Assembly: GCA_039621445.1 (NCBI GenBank)
Contig: CP154957.1
Location: 11,613,845-11,677,844 of the forward strand
Source: Euglena gracilis
Lineage: Eukaryota > Euglenida > Euglenophyceae > Euglenales
DNA: 64,000 nucleotides
Reading direction: 5' to 3'
The position numbers and the translations under genes were made by a program. This document shows, in pieces, positions 38,807-50,318 of this stretch (the stretch's first letter is position 1; every line of letters begins with the position of its first letter). Under the pieces are notes generated by a model. It did not search any database and was not told where the DNA came from. It saw nothing but the letters and a program-made list of their open reading frames with translations.

Positions 38807-41002
38807 ATGGGCAACAATCCCGACCACCGACGTTGCCATCAGGGGAAGTGGATTGAGATTTGGTGGTCTCAGCCAAATGGGGCGGGGTGGGGCCTTTGGG
38901 CGGCAGGAGAAAATGGCAGAGTAATATTGGAACCAAGCAGCCAAAATTCAAACGGGTGCCAAGGTAAGTCGACGCAGCCCTGGACCCATCAGGAGATCAG
39001 ACTCCTTTCCTCTTCGGCGCTTTTTGCCTCGGTGATGTGTAATGGTGTTTTCTTTTTCCATTTTGGAATTGCATGTCTCAATTTCCAAAAGGCTCGAGCC
39101 TATTTTTAGAACCTCCAATTGCAAAAATGGCTTGAGGTTTTGTGCTTTTCTGTGTCTTATTTGTATTTATATTGTATTTATTTGTTATTTGTTTTGTTTT
39201 TTTAACATTTGTATTTGTTTGCGTCCATTTGCTAGCTGTCATCACCGCCTCTGTCTGGCATCTTCACACCTCAAATCTCTTTCCTGCTCAGCGCGGCTGA
39301 TCTGTTCTGTGTTTTCCTTTCATGGAGGAGTCGAACATGGAAGTTGAGAACGCCCAAGGACTCTCTTCCAAGTTGAATCTCATCCCATGTGTGCTTGAGT
39401 TTGTTTGTAAGTGTGTGTACATGAGTGCGTACGTGCATGTGGGTGTGTTGGTGGGTGGGTGGGTGGGTGGGTGTGTTGGTGTGTTGGTGGGTGGGTGGGT
39501 GGGTGGGTGTGTTGGTGTGTTGGTGGGTGGGTGTGTTGGTGTGTTGGTGGGTGGGTGGGTGTGTTGGTGGGTGGGTGGGTGGGAGCTGTTTGTGTACAGA
39601 ATGGACCAAAGGGCAGGTCGACCCTTCGTCCTTGTCCCGGAAAGAGTTCTGCTGCCGTAGCGATCGAAGCCGGGACAGACGTTGGGACCGAGGCGGAGGT
39701 CACAAGCCCTTCCTGTGGGGACGCTGGTCCCTCCTTTTCTGGGGCAGAGGCACCCCGTCCAGGCTGCCCCTTCCAGCTGCGGGGTTTGTGAGAGCCAGCT
39801 GCCTCGCACAAGAGCGCAGCCCTCACAACTCCACTATGCTCAGCTGCATTGTGTGCTTTCTTCCGTACTCAAAGGTTATGGATTGATTTTCACCGATGTA
39901 CGAAAGCAACCGTTTACCCTCCCTTGTGTGTAATTGTGTGAGTATGGTTTCTGGGTCGACAGTTTCTTGGTGTCAAACGTTAGCCAAAACCTGTTTCTGT
40001 TTCTTTGACGCACCCAGGATTGTTAATCGCAAGTGTTGCCCCGGTAGGCTCCAAATCGGAGCAGACAATTTTAATCCCGGTGTAGTTTCCACAGTCAGGG
40101 GTTGGGGGATGTCTTGGAATTCCCTTGGGTCTGGTCAGGTTAAGCACGTGTAAAATTTGGTGCTTGTGATGAGTTTGGTTTATCTGTTCCTCAGAATTTG
40201 GCAGTCGAAGTCGAAATCAACCCCCCCCATTTGGCGTTTCAATTTGGATTCCTGTCTGTTTTATTTATCGATTCAGAGTCTCTTGTCTTCCCCTTCCTTT
40301 TTCTGTTAAAAATTGCACAAACGTCCAAGCAAGGTGCATCGTTGTAAACTTTTCTACGGATCCTACGGAAGAGGTATGCTGCAAGCTGGATTTGAGGGAG
40401 TGGCTGACTGCGCCTTAGGGGGGGTTGTGCGTGCCTGCTCAGGGACTCGGAGACCTCATTCCCCCGGGGGAGGGGATTGGCCGAATTCAGCCTGACAACG
40501 CGTCCATCAACTTGACCTCTCCCCCAGCAATCCTGGGGCATCAGGCGTCTGTTTGGCGGCTGCCTGGAATCAAACCATTGCAGAGGAGGACCTGGTAGCC
40601 AGGCTTCTTTTGGGGGGTGAGGTTGAACAACCTTCTCAATGCTCCCTGCAGAGAATTTTGGCCCATTTCGTGCCTTTTCATCACTTGCTGAAAAAAAAAA
40701 CAACGAAAAAGCAAAATGATGTGTTGCGAATATATGCCACCGGATATTTTCGCATTTTTTGTCCTCGATGCTGCTCTCTTTTACATGACGTGTATGCTGG
40801 ATTCTTTCCCCAGCTGGCCTCCAGCCAAAAGAGGTTCAGTTATTTGCCTTTGGGGCCAAAGGAAGCTTGCTCGCACCATGCCCCGTCTGCAACGTGGAAT
40901 TCCCATCTGCATCCATTCAGCGACACGCGAACAGTTGTTTAGATGCGGTGAAGGAGACAGTGACATGCCCCACTCAGGCCCCACGGCATACCCAATTGCT
41001 AA
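38807..41002 (+). CDS. gene ending in a UBZ4-type zinc finger (ubiquitin-binding), partial model
   Basis: The last exon, from 40814 (after TTTCCCCAG), reads KEVQLFAFGAKGSLLAP, then the finger CPVCNVEFPSASIQRHANSC, and ends TQAPRHTQLLK-stop at 41002. C-x2-C-x11-H-x3-C is the UBZ4/Rad18-type pattern that binds ubiquitin in DNA-repair proteins such as RAD18, WRNIP1 and SPRTN. A possible first exon 38807-38963 starts MGNNPDHRRCHQGKW, ends with a canonical GTAAGT donor and fits in phase (phase 1 to phase 1). Other exons may lie between (candidates about 39600-39790 and 40515-40620). It starts about 300 bp after the ChAPs stop. The protein's identity is unknown. Confidence 0.5.
39430..39582. repeat. 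GGTGGGTGTGTTGGT minisatellite
   Basis: Blocks of GGTG, GGGT and GTGTTGGT alternate for about 150 bp. The Pro-Thr-His and Val-Gly-Trp ORFs here are artefacts. Confidence 0.9.
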
Positions 41003-41206
41003 AATAACTGTGGTGCGGTGGAACACAAATGCACCAAACCATTCAGTGAATTGTTCTTGCAATCCTGAACAAGAAATTCAAATTGTTGCAATTGTGAACA
41101 CTGGGATTCAGCGTTTGTTTTAGAAAAAAGTGCGTGCATATTTTTGCGATGATGAATGCAACAAAGTTACACACAATATGAGTCATAGGATGCAACACCC
41201 AAAGAA

Positions 41207-43240
41207 ATGTGGCCACTGCCCTCACCCGTCGACCCCTCCACCCTCCCGGCGCCTGGCCGCGTGTGCGAGAAGCCCCTGACCTCCCTGGAGGCGGTGGACC
41301 TGCACATCGCCTGCGAGCACGAGATCCTCCCTTTCGAGTGCCCCATCTGCTTCGAGAACAAGGGCAAGCGGGCGGTGGCCCTCTGCTGCAAACAGGTGTG
41401 TCGGTGGAAGAGGGCGGGCATGAGTGGCGGGTCGGCCGGCGTATGCGGGCGGGGGCGGTTGGTCAAACTGGGCCAGAAGCGAAGTTGGCGCCGGCCATAA
41501 ACAGACAAAAAGCCTTAGTTAGTGCAACTAAGGGGGGTGCTCACTTTGGACCAGATGGATCGCTGCATTCTGTGGGCATCTTCCCCCCCCCCTCCCCCGG
41601 CGGCATGCAGGCAGCACTTTCTCTTGCCAGTGACCCCCCAGCCAGACTTCTGTTTTTTTTTAAACAAAAGGCATCCAGCGGCTGTGGGGTTGGGGGGGGG
41701 CAGGCCAGCAGGCCGGGAAGGCATTTTTTCAGCCCGGGCAGGTGATGGGGGTCCCAACCATACTTCTTTTTACCAAAGCAGGGTGTCTGCTCACAGCAGT
41801 ACCCTGGGGGGGGGGGGGGTCGGGTTTGGGTCCCGGTGCGTTGGGTCAAGGGGCAGGGAGTGATGTGGACCCCTCCCACCTCCTTGACCCTCCAGGAGGG
41901 TGGTCGGGAACAGGCTTCTTTCTGAGGAAGGTCACACCCCGGCCAGGGGGGTGCTATGGGGGAGGCAGGGGTAGGGCCCTTCCGACCCCCCGGGGGAGGG
42001 GGTCGGGTTTTGGGTGGTTGGTGCTATAGCACAACCCCACTTTCATGAGGACTTTGGGTGGGGGTGGCTTGACCCGCCAGACAAATATCGCAAAAAATTC
42101 TCTTCGGGCACCACCTACGCGCTGAAGATGGCAAAATAGAAGCATTTTTCTTGATTTTTATAATTGCTCACATTCTTGCATTTTTATTATACTTTCAGTT
42201 TTTCAGTGATCAAGATTCCATCTATTTGTCCAGTTTTCTATCTTCCCACAAAATTGGCGTCTTTTTTTTTTAAAAAAGGGACACATATTTGTTTCGAAGA
42301 TGCTTCATTGTGCACCTCCAGGGAAATACCTTAAACGACTGAAATGCAACAAACCGCGTTTTTAAAAAATCAAAAACACACCTCATTATTGCTCCAATAT
42401 TCTTCAACACTGTCAGAATTGTCATATTTTCAACCATACCATCGAAAAGTTTTTCCCAGATACTATTCGAATCTGTGAATCAACTTCAACAAATTGTGAA
42501 GTTCACTGTCTCTTGACTATCCACTCCGCCTCCCCCGAACAGAAAAAAGTCCTCGCCGGAGTCGAGGTTGGAGGGGGGGTCCGACCCACCACCTCTGGGT
42601 TGGAACCCCCCTTTTTGGCTTCCCATGCATCTCTGCACCGTGGGGTTTTTCATTCAAAGTCCACCCGTTTTGAGGGGGGGGGTTGGGGGGGGTGGATGGG
42701 TCGCCCTGGGGGAGGGGGGGTTGCAGGTGTGAGGATTTTCACAATATGCCGTGCGGTCGTGGATGGGTGGGTTTGAGCGTCGCTCACTGAGTGAATCTCC
42801 GTGACCCTGAGCCCCGCCCGGCCCAGTTCCCTGCCCCTGCCCTGTTGCAGGAGTTATGCATGGATTGCGCCTCTCAGCCGATCCGTGCCTGTCCATTCTG
42901 CCGGGCGGCGTCGTGGAAGTGGGTGCCGGCGGTGGTGGAGGACGCCCAGACGTTCACTTGGCCCCTGCGCAACCAGCCGGCGGGGTGGTCTCGAGGGTGG
43001 GTATTGGGGGTGAGCGGCGCCGTTGACTCTGAGGGGTGCCAGAAGTCAATTTTGTCCGGCGGGAGGCTGGCTGGGTGATTTTTTTTGCCATTTTTTGTTG
43101 GGTTTTTTTTTTGCTGTTGAGGTTGTTGGGTCAAGCCCCCCTGGGGGGAAGCTTCCGTTTGTGTTTTTTTTTTAATTAGGAAACGTGGGTTCGGCCTTGG
43201 TCCAGGACAAGCTACCCCCAAGGCGCTACAAAGTCATTAA
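41207..43240 (+). CDS. small C4C4 RING-finger protein (probable E3 ubiquitin ligase)
   Basis: Exon 1 is 41207-41395, taking ATG as the start (MWPLPSPVDPSTLP), ending FECPICFENKGKRAVALCCK plus Q at donor GTGTGTCG. Exon 2 starts 42851 after CTGTTGCAG in the same phase: ELCMDCASQPIRACPFCR, then WKWVPAVVEDAQTFTWPL. Together they give C-x2-C-x11-C-C-x4-C-x2-C-x8-C-x2-C: eight cysteines and no histidine, a C4C4-type RING. Exon 2 ends at 42996 or 43000. A third exon after TTTTAATTAG (from about 43182) could add a tail; one frame reads VQDKLPPRRYKVIK-stop at 43240, but neither exon-2 donor gives that phase. The ATG start could instead be an internal exon of the UBZ gene upstream, which would make a UBZ-RING protein. 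Confidence 0.6.
41690..42035. repeat. G/C-rich repeat related to the 3175 and 50915 hAT-like elements
   Basis: The blocks CAGGCTTCTTTCTGAGGAAG (41911-41930), GGGGTCGGGTTTTGGGTGG and GGTGCTATAGCACAACCCC match parts of 50590-51213. AAACTGGGCCAGAAGCGAAG at 41467-41486 also recurs at about 50599. Here it lies within the RING-gene intron. Confidence 0.5.
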
Positions 43241-43879
43241 GTGAACCACTGAGGACGACCTGCCGGAAGAGGGTTGCAGCTGCCTTGCGCTCTTCATGCG
43301 CCTCTGCGGCCTCGGCTCCCTCCTCCGGTACTTCCGCAGGAAGCGGAAATGACGGGGTGGATGGCGCCGCCGGAGGGCCAGGACCGGCCGCCATTTCGCT
43401 TGCATTTATTCCAATGACTTGCTGGTGGAACCTCAAACCAAATGTTGATTGAACAGAATCTGTGATTTTGTGACTTTTGGCATGACTGTTTGCAGTGTTC
43501 TGCCAACGACGGCGACAACTTATGATGGGGTAGCCGACAGGCGCAAAATAAACTGCAACGTGTGCCAAACGCCGCATGCCACCACCTTGGTCCCGCAAAC
43601 ATTTGACCTCCGACCAAGCAGCGACCATTTCCACAAGCCCAAATCGCTTTTGATAAAGTTGGGGGCCAATGCTGCGGATATCGTTGGTGCAGTACTGATC
43701 CCACTCTCACGCCTCCCATGCACTCCTTTTCTCGGCAATTCTCTTTCTTTCCCGACAAAGGGTCCGGTCCTTCCGTCCGCCCTTCCTCTCGCTGGTGTTG
43801 ACTGATGGCCTCAGCTGTGCTGCATCCAGGGTTGCTTTTTTTTGCGGGTTGGACCGGTGTGGAGGGGGTGTGCAGGTTA

Positions 43880-44337
43880 AACCCCCCCCCAAAAATAACC
43901 CCCCCCCAAAAAATAAGACCCCCCCAAAAATAAGACCCCCCCCTGGGCCGATCGAGCAAAAATCCAAAAATAAGACCCCCCCATAAATAAGACCCCCCTT
44001 GACGGCGCGAAGCGCCGGGGACAGTGAAATTTTTCCCTGAAAAATTACCAAAAACCCCAATTTCATACACAAAAATGATGAAATTTCAAAAAATTTCATA
44101 TTTTTGATGTGTAAAAAACATGCTAAATGTCAAATTACACCAATTTACACATGGCGCGAAGCGCCGAAGGAAAAATTTTAGCACCCTCGGGAACCTAAAA
44201 AATGGTGTTTTTTTCGGGCCCGGGTCGGTCAAGAAAAAATCAAAAAATAAGACCCCCCCCAAAAATAAGACCCCCCCTGGAGGCTTCCAGCAACGGACCC
44301 AAAAATAAGACCCGGGTCTTATTTTTGGGGGGGGGGG
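43880..44337. mobile_element. C-rich MITE-like element, TTA-flanked
   Basis: The left part ACCCCCCCCCAAAAATAAC and the right part GTCTTATTTTTGGGGGGGG are inverted, flanked by TTA at 43877-43879 and 44338-44340. It contains AAATAAGACCCCCCC units and GCGCGAAGCGCCG hairpins. It is the inverted relative of 57175-57541. No gene is seen from 43241 to 45163 apart from this. Confidence 0.6.
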
Positions 44338-45375
44338 TTAGTGGGAGGAGGCTGTCACATGGATGCACGTCTCAGAATCCCCTGCATCAACGGTGCTTGA
44401 AATTGTACCCTATGGTGGTGTGCTGGTGTGGGCGTGCTGTAGCCGGTGTTGTGTGCGTAGGAGGAAGAAAGCAGGAGCAGATGGATTTGCATGTCGTGGG
44501 TGCATTGTATTTCTTAATTTCCATTTCCCCTGGGGAATCATTTTCTGTTGTTTTTTTTGCCACGATCCCCTGCATTCAATCATTCCAAAATAATCTCCAA
44601 AGGGTGGTGTATAGATTTGTCCGAACTCTGTGTAACCCCACCTTCAAGTAGGTGGGTTTCAAGGGTGGCTTGGTGGACTTGGTTCGCTGGACCTCCCCGA
44701 GGGGGTGGGGGTGCGCAATTGGGTAAGATCGCCAATAAACCCATGATAAATTGCTCAAGGGCATTCAGGCCAATTTTCAGGGTTTTGTGGGCCAATCTGT
44801 ATTTTTTTTAAGAAAAAGTGGGGAGTTGGTGGGTTTGGATAAAAGTGCAAGTGAATCTGTGTTGGGTGTCCACCCAGGTTTTTAAGAAACAACCCTGGCT
44901 CCATCGTGCATTGCCTCACCCAGTCTTTCCGCTGTACAATACCGGGAGCTTATAACACCCCCCTAATGAGCCGTTCAGCCCAACTTTCTGTTGAGATGGG
45001 CTTGTCTGCGCAGGGGCCATGTGTTTCACTGTTGCCTGGCAGCTCTGATGCTGGTTGTGTTGACGAACTTCTCTTCTTCTCTTTGCAAAACAAAACCAGC
45101 AAAAATGATTCATGCTGTTGCTTTGGCAAGAATCCCCTCCTAAATTCATGAAACTTCAGGAGGGAATTATTTGTACACCGCCAAGTGTGGTGCCAAGTTG
45201 TGGGTGGTGCCCAACCCCAAAGCCCATGGGATATGGTGATGGTGAGTGCACACTGGCCTGCCTTGGCTCCAGCCAGCTCTGCTGCAGCGACGCTGTGTGG
45301 AATTGAGACCCATCCTCTGAGAGCCAACTTTTTGATTTCTGAACCCCCACCGTATGCTACACCAAACCCCACTTA

Positions 45376-46386
45376 CTGTCCCAGAAAAAAATACAAACCG
45401 TAATAAATAAAAACTCGGCCCTCTCTGGTTTTTATTTTGTAAGTTTGTATTTTTTACTTTTTTTCCTTTCAAAAGCCCTGCCAGCCAACGGCTCTTTGAT
45501 ACTTTCTCGCTTGGCTGGCCGAGAAGGTGGCAGGGCTAGGATGGTCAAGCGAATTTTCTCTCCTCTCCACAGTTAATTCCATGGAACGCCATGTGCTCGT
45601 TTCTAAGCCTTCTCCCTACCGCCATTTGGTAGAGAAGGAATTGGCTGAGGCCTGTGAAACACCCACAAAGAAACGCTAGGGGGATTACACTGACGATTTG
45701 ATCAAAGAAATTACTGACACGGCACGCCAGATCGGACCAAAAGCAACCAGCAAGAAGTTTCCGGAGGTATATTTTGTATAGTTTTTTTGCCCAAAATCAT
45801 ATACCTGCCACCCAGGTGCCGGAAGGACAATCAAAACCTGGTTGTATCATTTTCAAAAAACCAAGAAGTACCACCAGCCAAGTGCGGTGCAACATGGACG
45901 TCCATCTTTTTTGAGTCCAGATGAGAAAAAAGAAGTTGTGGAGTCGATTGAGAAACTTGCCGCACGTCCCAATGCCGCACCTATACGAGCACGTGGGGTG
46001 TTATTGGGCAAGAATGGGCTGTCAAATTCTTGAAGCGGATGGGGATGGGGCGAGGACGACAACACGCATAACGAGCAACACGGCAATTAAAGAAGCCGCA
46101 GGAACGTTCATTGCAGAGCTCCTTTGTGTGCAGGGGAAGTAATTAATTAATGCATGCCATGTGATGTTTCTGGCCCTGGAGGCAGCAGAATCTTCTGTTG
46201 CCGACGATGCCGACGACGCTGACCTACTTCCTTTTCCATATCCCACCGTTCACTGAGACTTGGCCGTGATTTCATGTGCTTCCCTGCATTTGCATTGCTT
46301 CCTGGAGGGTTGTCTGGTTTTTATTTAGTAAGTTTGTATTTTTTCAGTTTTTATTTTTTTCCGGTTTGTATTTTTTACTGGGACAG
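45376..46386 (+). mobile_element. Tc1/mariner-like element, 1011 bp, TA target, dead transposase
   Basis: The ends CTGTCCCAGAAAAAAATACA and TGTATTTTTTACTGGGACAG are inverted repeats of about 40 bp, flanked by TA (45374-45375, 46387-46388). TA duplication and a DNA-binding N-terminal domain indicate the IS630-Tc1-mariner superfamily. The mirror arm of the surrounding foldback keeps the empty site with a single TA (CAGCTTAGGCAAAGG), confirming the insertion. Confidence 0.85.
45580..46033 (+). pseudogene. decayed Tc1/mariner/pogo-like transposase N-terminal region
   Basis: Segments in shifted frames read SPYRHLVEKELAEACETPTK (then a stop), DLIKEITDTARQIGPKATSK (then a stop), and after a frame change TIKTWLYHFQKTKKYHQPS and GRPSFLSPDEKKEVVESIE to a stop at 46033. 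The GRPSFLSPDEKKEVV block resembles the linker and second helix-turn-helix of Tc1/pogo-type transposases. No DDE/D catalytic domain fits in the remaining 350 bp, so this is a truncated, frameshifted copy. Confidence 0.6.
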
Positions 46387-47109
46387 TAGGCAGGGGGGGG
46401 GCGAGGTGCTGCATACTGGGATGGGCAGCCTTGGACCCCACCTTTGAACGATCCATGATGGCAACCCCCTGCGTTGACTTGGTCAAGGTGATCATTTTGG
46501 GCTGGAAATGGCCAAAAATGGCCTAAACTTGCCCAAAATGATCGCCTTGACCAAGTCAGTGCCCTCTCAGCTTGTTGACAGGAGTTGCCATCACGGGGCG
46601 TTCAAAGGTGGAGTCCAGGGCTGCCCACTCCAGTATGGCCCCACCCTTTGCCTAAGCTGGGTTTGGCGCAGAAATAAAAAAAAGTTGGCTCTTATAGGAT
46701 GGGTTTTCAAATTGCACACAGCGTCGTTGCAGCAGAGCTGGCTGGGGCGGGGCAGAGGCGTGCCACTGTGCACTCACCATCACCATACCCCATGGGCTTT
46801 GGGGTTAGGGATTGGGTACCACCCACAGAATTTGGGGGGTTGCACAAATAATTAATGCCCCTGTAATTAGGAAGTATTGTGTTAAATTGCCTTGCGGTGC
46901 CCCCCCCCAAATTGTCAGCTCGATTTGTCAGAGAAGAACCAGCAAGAATAGCCGAATCCATTTTCATTTGATTTATTCCCTCAGTTGGCTGTTTGCTCGT
47001 GTTAATGCTTCTGGGAGGGGGCGGATGCACGCTGCCAGTTTTTCAGACTCCCCTTCTGAATCCCACTCTTGGGAGGAGGGCGTTGGGGGAACCAAGGTTG
47101 TTTTTTCTC

Positions 47110-47320
47110 GTTTGGGAGTCATTGTGCACTGCAAACTGGCGGGGGGGTATACAGCAGGATACCCCCCCCCCCCCGGGAAACTTTCACCTGACAGGTTGGC
47201 CGGTATTGGGGATCCTGACAACTTTCTGTCATGACACGTTGGCCGGTGACGGGGACCCTGACAGTTCCCGGGCAGGAACCTGACAGTTTCCCGACGGGAC
47301 CCTCCTCCACCACTCTTCAC
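47110..47320. repeat. CTGACAG-type short tandem motifs and a poly-C block
   Basis: GTTGGCCGGTATTGGGGATCC and GTTGGCCGGTGACGGGGACCC follow each other with ACCTGACAG or TCCTGACA linkers. It is non-coding as far as I can see. Confidence 0.4.
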
Positions 47321-47450
47321 GTTCTTCATGGTGGGTTGAGGTGTCAGATGTCCCCGTTGTGCGATATCCATGCACCCCTTTCCCCCCACTCCCAACGTTC
47401 TCAGCCCCGCACCTCTGTCCCCACACCGCCCATTGTGCTTTTTAACAAAG

Positions 47451-47775
47451 GCTTCCTTGGAGAGCTACAACTACAACTCGGTCCATCCCATATTTGATCC
47501 AATGGATTGCCTGTGGATATACATATTAGAACGGATGTCTCAAAGCAGAGTTGGCCGAAAACTGGTGAGGAAAAGTGGTGAAAAAAATAACAGCCTCTTC
47601 TTGTACGATGGATGTGTTTTCTCTCCTTTTAATTTCAATTTCGTTCATCATTTGCAGGGTATTTTTTCACAGGATATTTTTCCCCTGAAAATGTGAAAAA
47701 TGAAACGCTTGTCTCCAATACAGATTGCATTATTGACACTTTTCTGATGGCAATGCACATTCTCGGAGCATTTAT
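47451..47775 (+). CDS. two in-phase exons of an unrecognised gene
   Basis: Exon 47451-47577 follows TTTTTAACAAAG and reads SLESYNYNSVHPIFDPMD and LERMSQSRVGRKLVRKS; donor GTGAAA, phase 1. Exon 47658-47775 follows CATCATTTGCAG and reads YFFTGYFSPENVKNET and DCIIDTFLMAMHILGAFM; donor GTGTGG. The phases agree. No known domain. The Asn, Ser and Tyr content and lower GC differ from the other genes here, so a transposon-derived gene is possible. Confidence 0.4.
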
Positions 47776-47999
47776 GTGTGGGACAACGCGGGGAGTGGGA
47801 TGGCAGCCGGCAGCCACCAGCACACTGGCGATACCCCAACACGATTCGTGTGGAAGGATATGCGGCTGCTGGCCAGCCTGGATCCAATGGCAGCTGCTTT
47901 GGCCCCTCCCATCCTTACAATTCCCCTCCAAGACAAAGCGGTTCCTGATTTGAACACACTTCCAGGGTTTTCTATCAACGTGTGCCATGTAAAATCACG

Positions 48000-48430
48000 T
48001 AAATCGCATAAAATCACGAAAATCCATTTTTTTTGGAAAATCACGTAAATCATGTAAAATCACGCAAATTGTGAACGAGGATAAAAGGTGAGAATTGTTC
48101 TCTCTCTTTTTTCTTGCCGATTTTTCGATTTCTGCTGGAAAATTTTTTTTGATTCTGAAGAATTCCTCATTTTGGCCCCAAATTTCCCTTGCGACAAAAA
48201 TTTTGTCAATTTTTAATAATGTTTGCCAATTTTTTTGGTCTACATTTTTGACTTTATTTGCCTATTTGCAAAAAATTGTGAATTTTTCGGCCGCAAATGA
48301 AAGTTCTCTTAAGTCCTCTGAAGCAGACAGTGTGCATACGGGGGGAAACCCGGAAAATTTTTTGGCTTTCACGTAAATCACATAAAATCACGTAAAATCA
48401 CGTTAAATCATACATTGGATTTTGGCCGTC
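48000..48430. repeat. repeats of GTAAATCAC / TAAAATCACG
   Basis: Two blocks (about 47986-48072 and 48372-48412) of TAAAATCACGTAAATCAC-type units in the same orientation enclose an AT-rich middle. They may be the ends of an unidentified element. No gene is seen from 48430 to about 49800 apart from open frames without splice or family support. Confidence 0.5.
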
Positions 48431-49825
48431 AGCATGTATGAGTGAAAAACAATGCAATCTGCAACAATTGGGAAACCACGAGGGGTCCTCGTTGAAGTGC
48501 AGTGCTTGGGCATAATGCGTTGCTGACACCTCCCCTTTATCAATGGCACATTCTGGAACACTGTTTTGTCTTGGACGGGGGGGAAGGTAGAAGTGGAGTC
48601 ACACCATTTGTGGAATGCAGTCTGAACATTTTTTTTTGCCAAGTGGACGAGGAGTTTCATGGTCAATTCTTGACGTCCTTGGCTTTGTGCTTGTCAGATG
48701 CCACTAAGTGGTAAAGTTCGGTTATTTTCGCTGTTTTTTGTGAAGAAGTTTCATAGGACGGCTCGGTTGAATCTTTGAGTCTTTAAAGCAGGGAGGCTTC
48801 CAATCCAAGACTTGCATGGTCTTCCAGGCTGCTATTCTAGCATTTGGCCAAAAACTGTGTGGGGTTCTATTTTTTCCAATCCCGTCGAGAGCCGTGCGGA
48901 GACTTCCGTTTGGGAGTTTGACACGATATTTTTGATGTACCTTGCTGGCGGACAACACCACCAGCGCCCCGTTTTGGGCCGCCAATCCATTGACTTTGGG
49001 TCAAAAATCGGCCAAAAAGGTCGAAAAATCGAATTTTTTTTTGCCTGAAACGATTTTTTTTTTTGGCCTCCCGGACCCGGAAGAACCGTTTCCGGGCCGA
49101 AAATGAGCGTTTTTCGACCCGCCAGCGCCCCGTTTTGGGGTACGTACGCAGGGAGCCCCAGACCGGCCGGCCGGGGTGTCACTTGCCCGCCCCCACCCAC
49201 GACGCTCCCCCTGCCCCTTCCCTGCCCCACCTCCAAGCCGCTTACCTTCTGGCGTTGGGTTGCACTGGAACGACGCCCCCTGCTGTGAGGGGGTGGGCCG
49301 GCCCTGCCGACCGCCGCGGGCTGGGATGGCCGGGTGGTCTCCATTCTTGTTGTTTTTTTTTTTGAAAAGAACTCCAGAGAAGTCCCCTCACCTGGAAAAG
49401 GCATGTTTTTGATTGTGCTCAGCTATTTTGGGATTAAGCAATATTCAGGGAAAATGCCGTTCTCATTTTTTTGTATATTTTTGCAATTTTTTTGCGCATT
49501 TCCATTTTTTGGAGGATTTTTTTCCTTTTTTTGGCATATTTTTCCGTGATTTACTCAATTTTTCTCATTCTTGACCATCTTTGCAAAGTTTTTGCAAAAA
49601 AATTGCATTTGCAACTTTTGCATTCTTTTTGATTTTTTTTTTGATTTTTTTTTTGAGACCGACATTTTTCTCATAATTCCATGCAATTGTTGTAGATTTG
49701 GTGCCAGTTTTGCATGTATTTGGGCCATGTTTGCATTTCCGTCTCAAATTTTGAGCATTTTTGTGGAGGTGTGGGGGATCCGGGTGTTTGGGGGGAGCTG
49801 TGGGTTGTGGGGTCTTGCAACTAAT

Positions 49826-49950
49826 TTCAGATCAAGGGACTGCCCAACATCGAGAGGAGACCCTAGCCAGTGACATTGCATCTTTCCTGTCAAACGCATC
49901 CCCGCAGGAAGTCCGTACGGCATTCAGGACTTGCAGAGGATACGCGTGCC
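49826..49950 (+). CDS. possible exon
   Basis: After AACTAATTTCAG one frame reads GTAQHREETLASDIASFLSN and SPQEVRTAFR. An alternative acceptor CCCCGCAG at 49908 opens a second frame, KSVRHSGLAEDTRAVFSRPF. No family is recognised. Which frame is used is unclear. Confidence 0.25.
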
Positions 49951-50130
49951 GTGTTTTCCCGGCCATTCCAGGCTGGGGCATTTGTTGCAGTGTTGTGTGC
50001 TTCGTTCGGCGGCGTTGGCGGCGGCCGCTGCCCGCCACCCCTAAGGGTGCCCAAACGGTCCGAACGTTACTCCTGCCTCCAAGGCGGTCTGGTGCCAGGC
50101 AGTGCCTCCCCTGGAATTTGAGGGGGGCGG

Positions 50131-50318
50131 CAAGCACCTCCAGCAACAAATCCCGACAAATCCTGACAAATCCCAACAAATCCCGACAAATCCCGACAAC
50201 ACTTTTTTGGCCTTCTGGAGGTGGGGTTCCGACAAATCCCGACAAATCCCGACAAATCCCGACAAATCCCGAAAATCCCGACAACACCACCAAAATACCA
50301 TGTGCCTGGAGGTGCTTG
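50131..50318. mobile_element. short hAT-like MITE, 188 bp, CGACAAATCC-rich, perfect TSD
   Basis: The ends CAAGCACCTCCAG and CTGGAGGTGCTTG are inverted repeats, flanked by GGGGGCGG at 50123-50130 and 50319-50326. The body is tandem CGACAAATCC units around CTTCTGGAGGTGGGGTTCCG. The CAAGCACC terminus is shared with the foldback hAT copies at 17400 and 34542. An old relative is at 860-1010. Confidence 0.85.

Larger units (their letters stand above)
45164..46854. mobile_element. foldback element with long inverted arms, split by a mariner-like element
   Basis: The left arm (45164-45375 continuing at 46389-46497) mirrors the right arm (about 46525-46854). Shared blocks include AAAGCCCATGG and TATGGTGATGGTGAGTGCAC, CAGCCAGCTCTGCTGCA, GAGCCAACTTTTT and TTGGTCAAGG / CCTTGACCAA. 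The loop is about 27 bp. The outer ends are AATTATTTGTAC and TGCACAAATAATT; no clear target duplication. A diverged second copy is at 54262-54875. Confidence 0.75.

Noticed and set aside
38516-39030. Minus-strand ORFs of 182-191 codons opposite the ChAPs 3' end
   Set aside because: GC-rich antisense shadows of the last ChAPs exon and its downstream DNA, with no motif.
48832-49404. Minus-strand ORF of 190 codons with an apparent GTAAGC donor near 49240
   Set aside because: No matching acceptor, no conserved motif, and the frame runs through low-complexity DNA.
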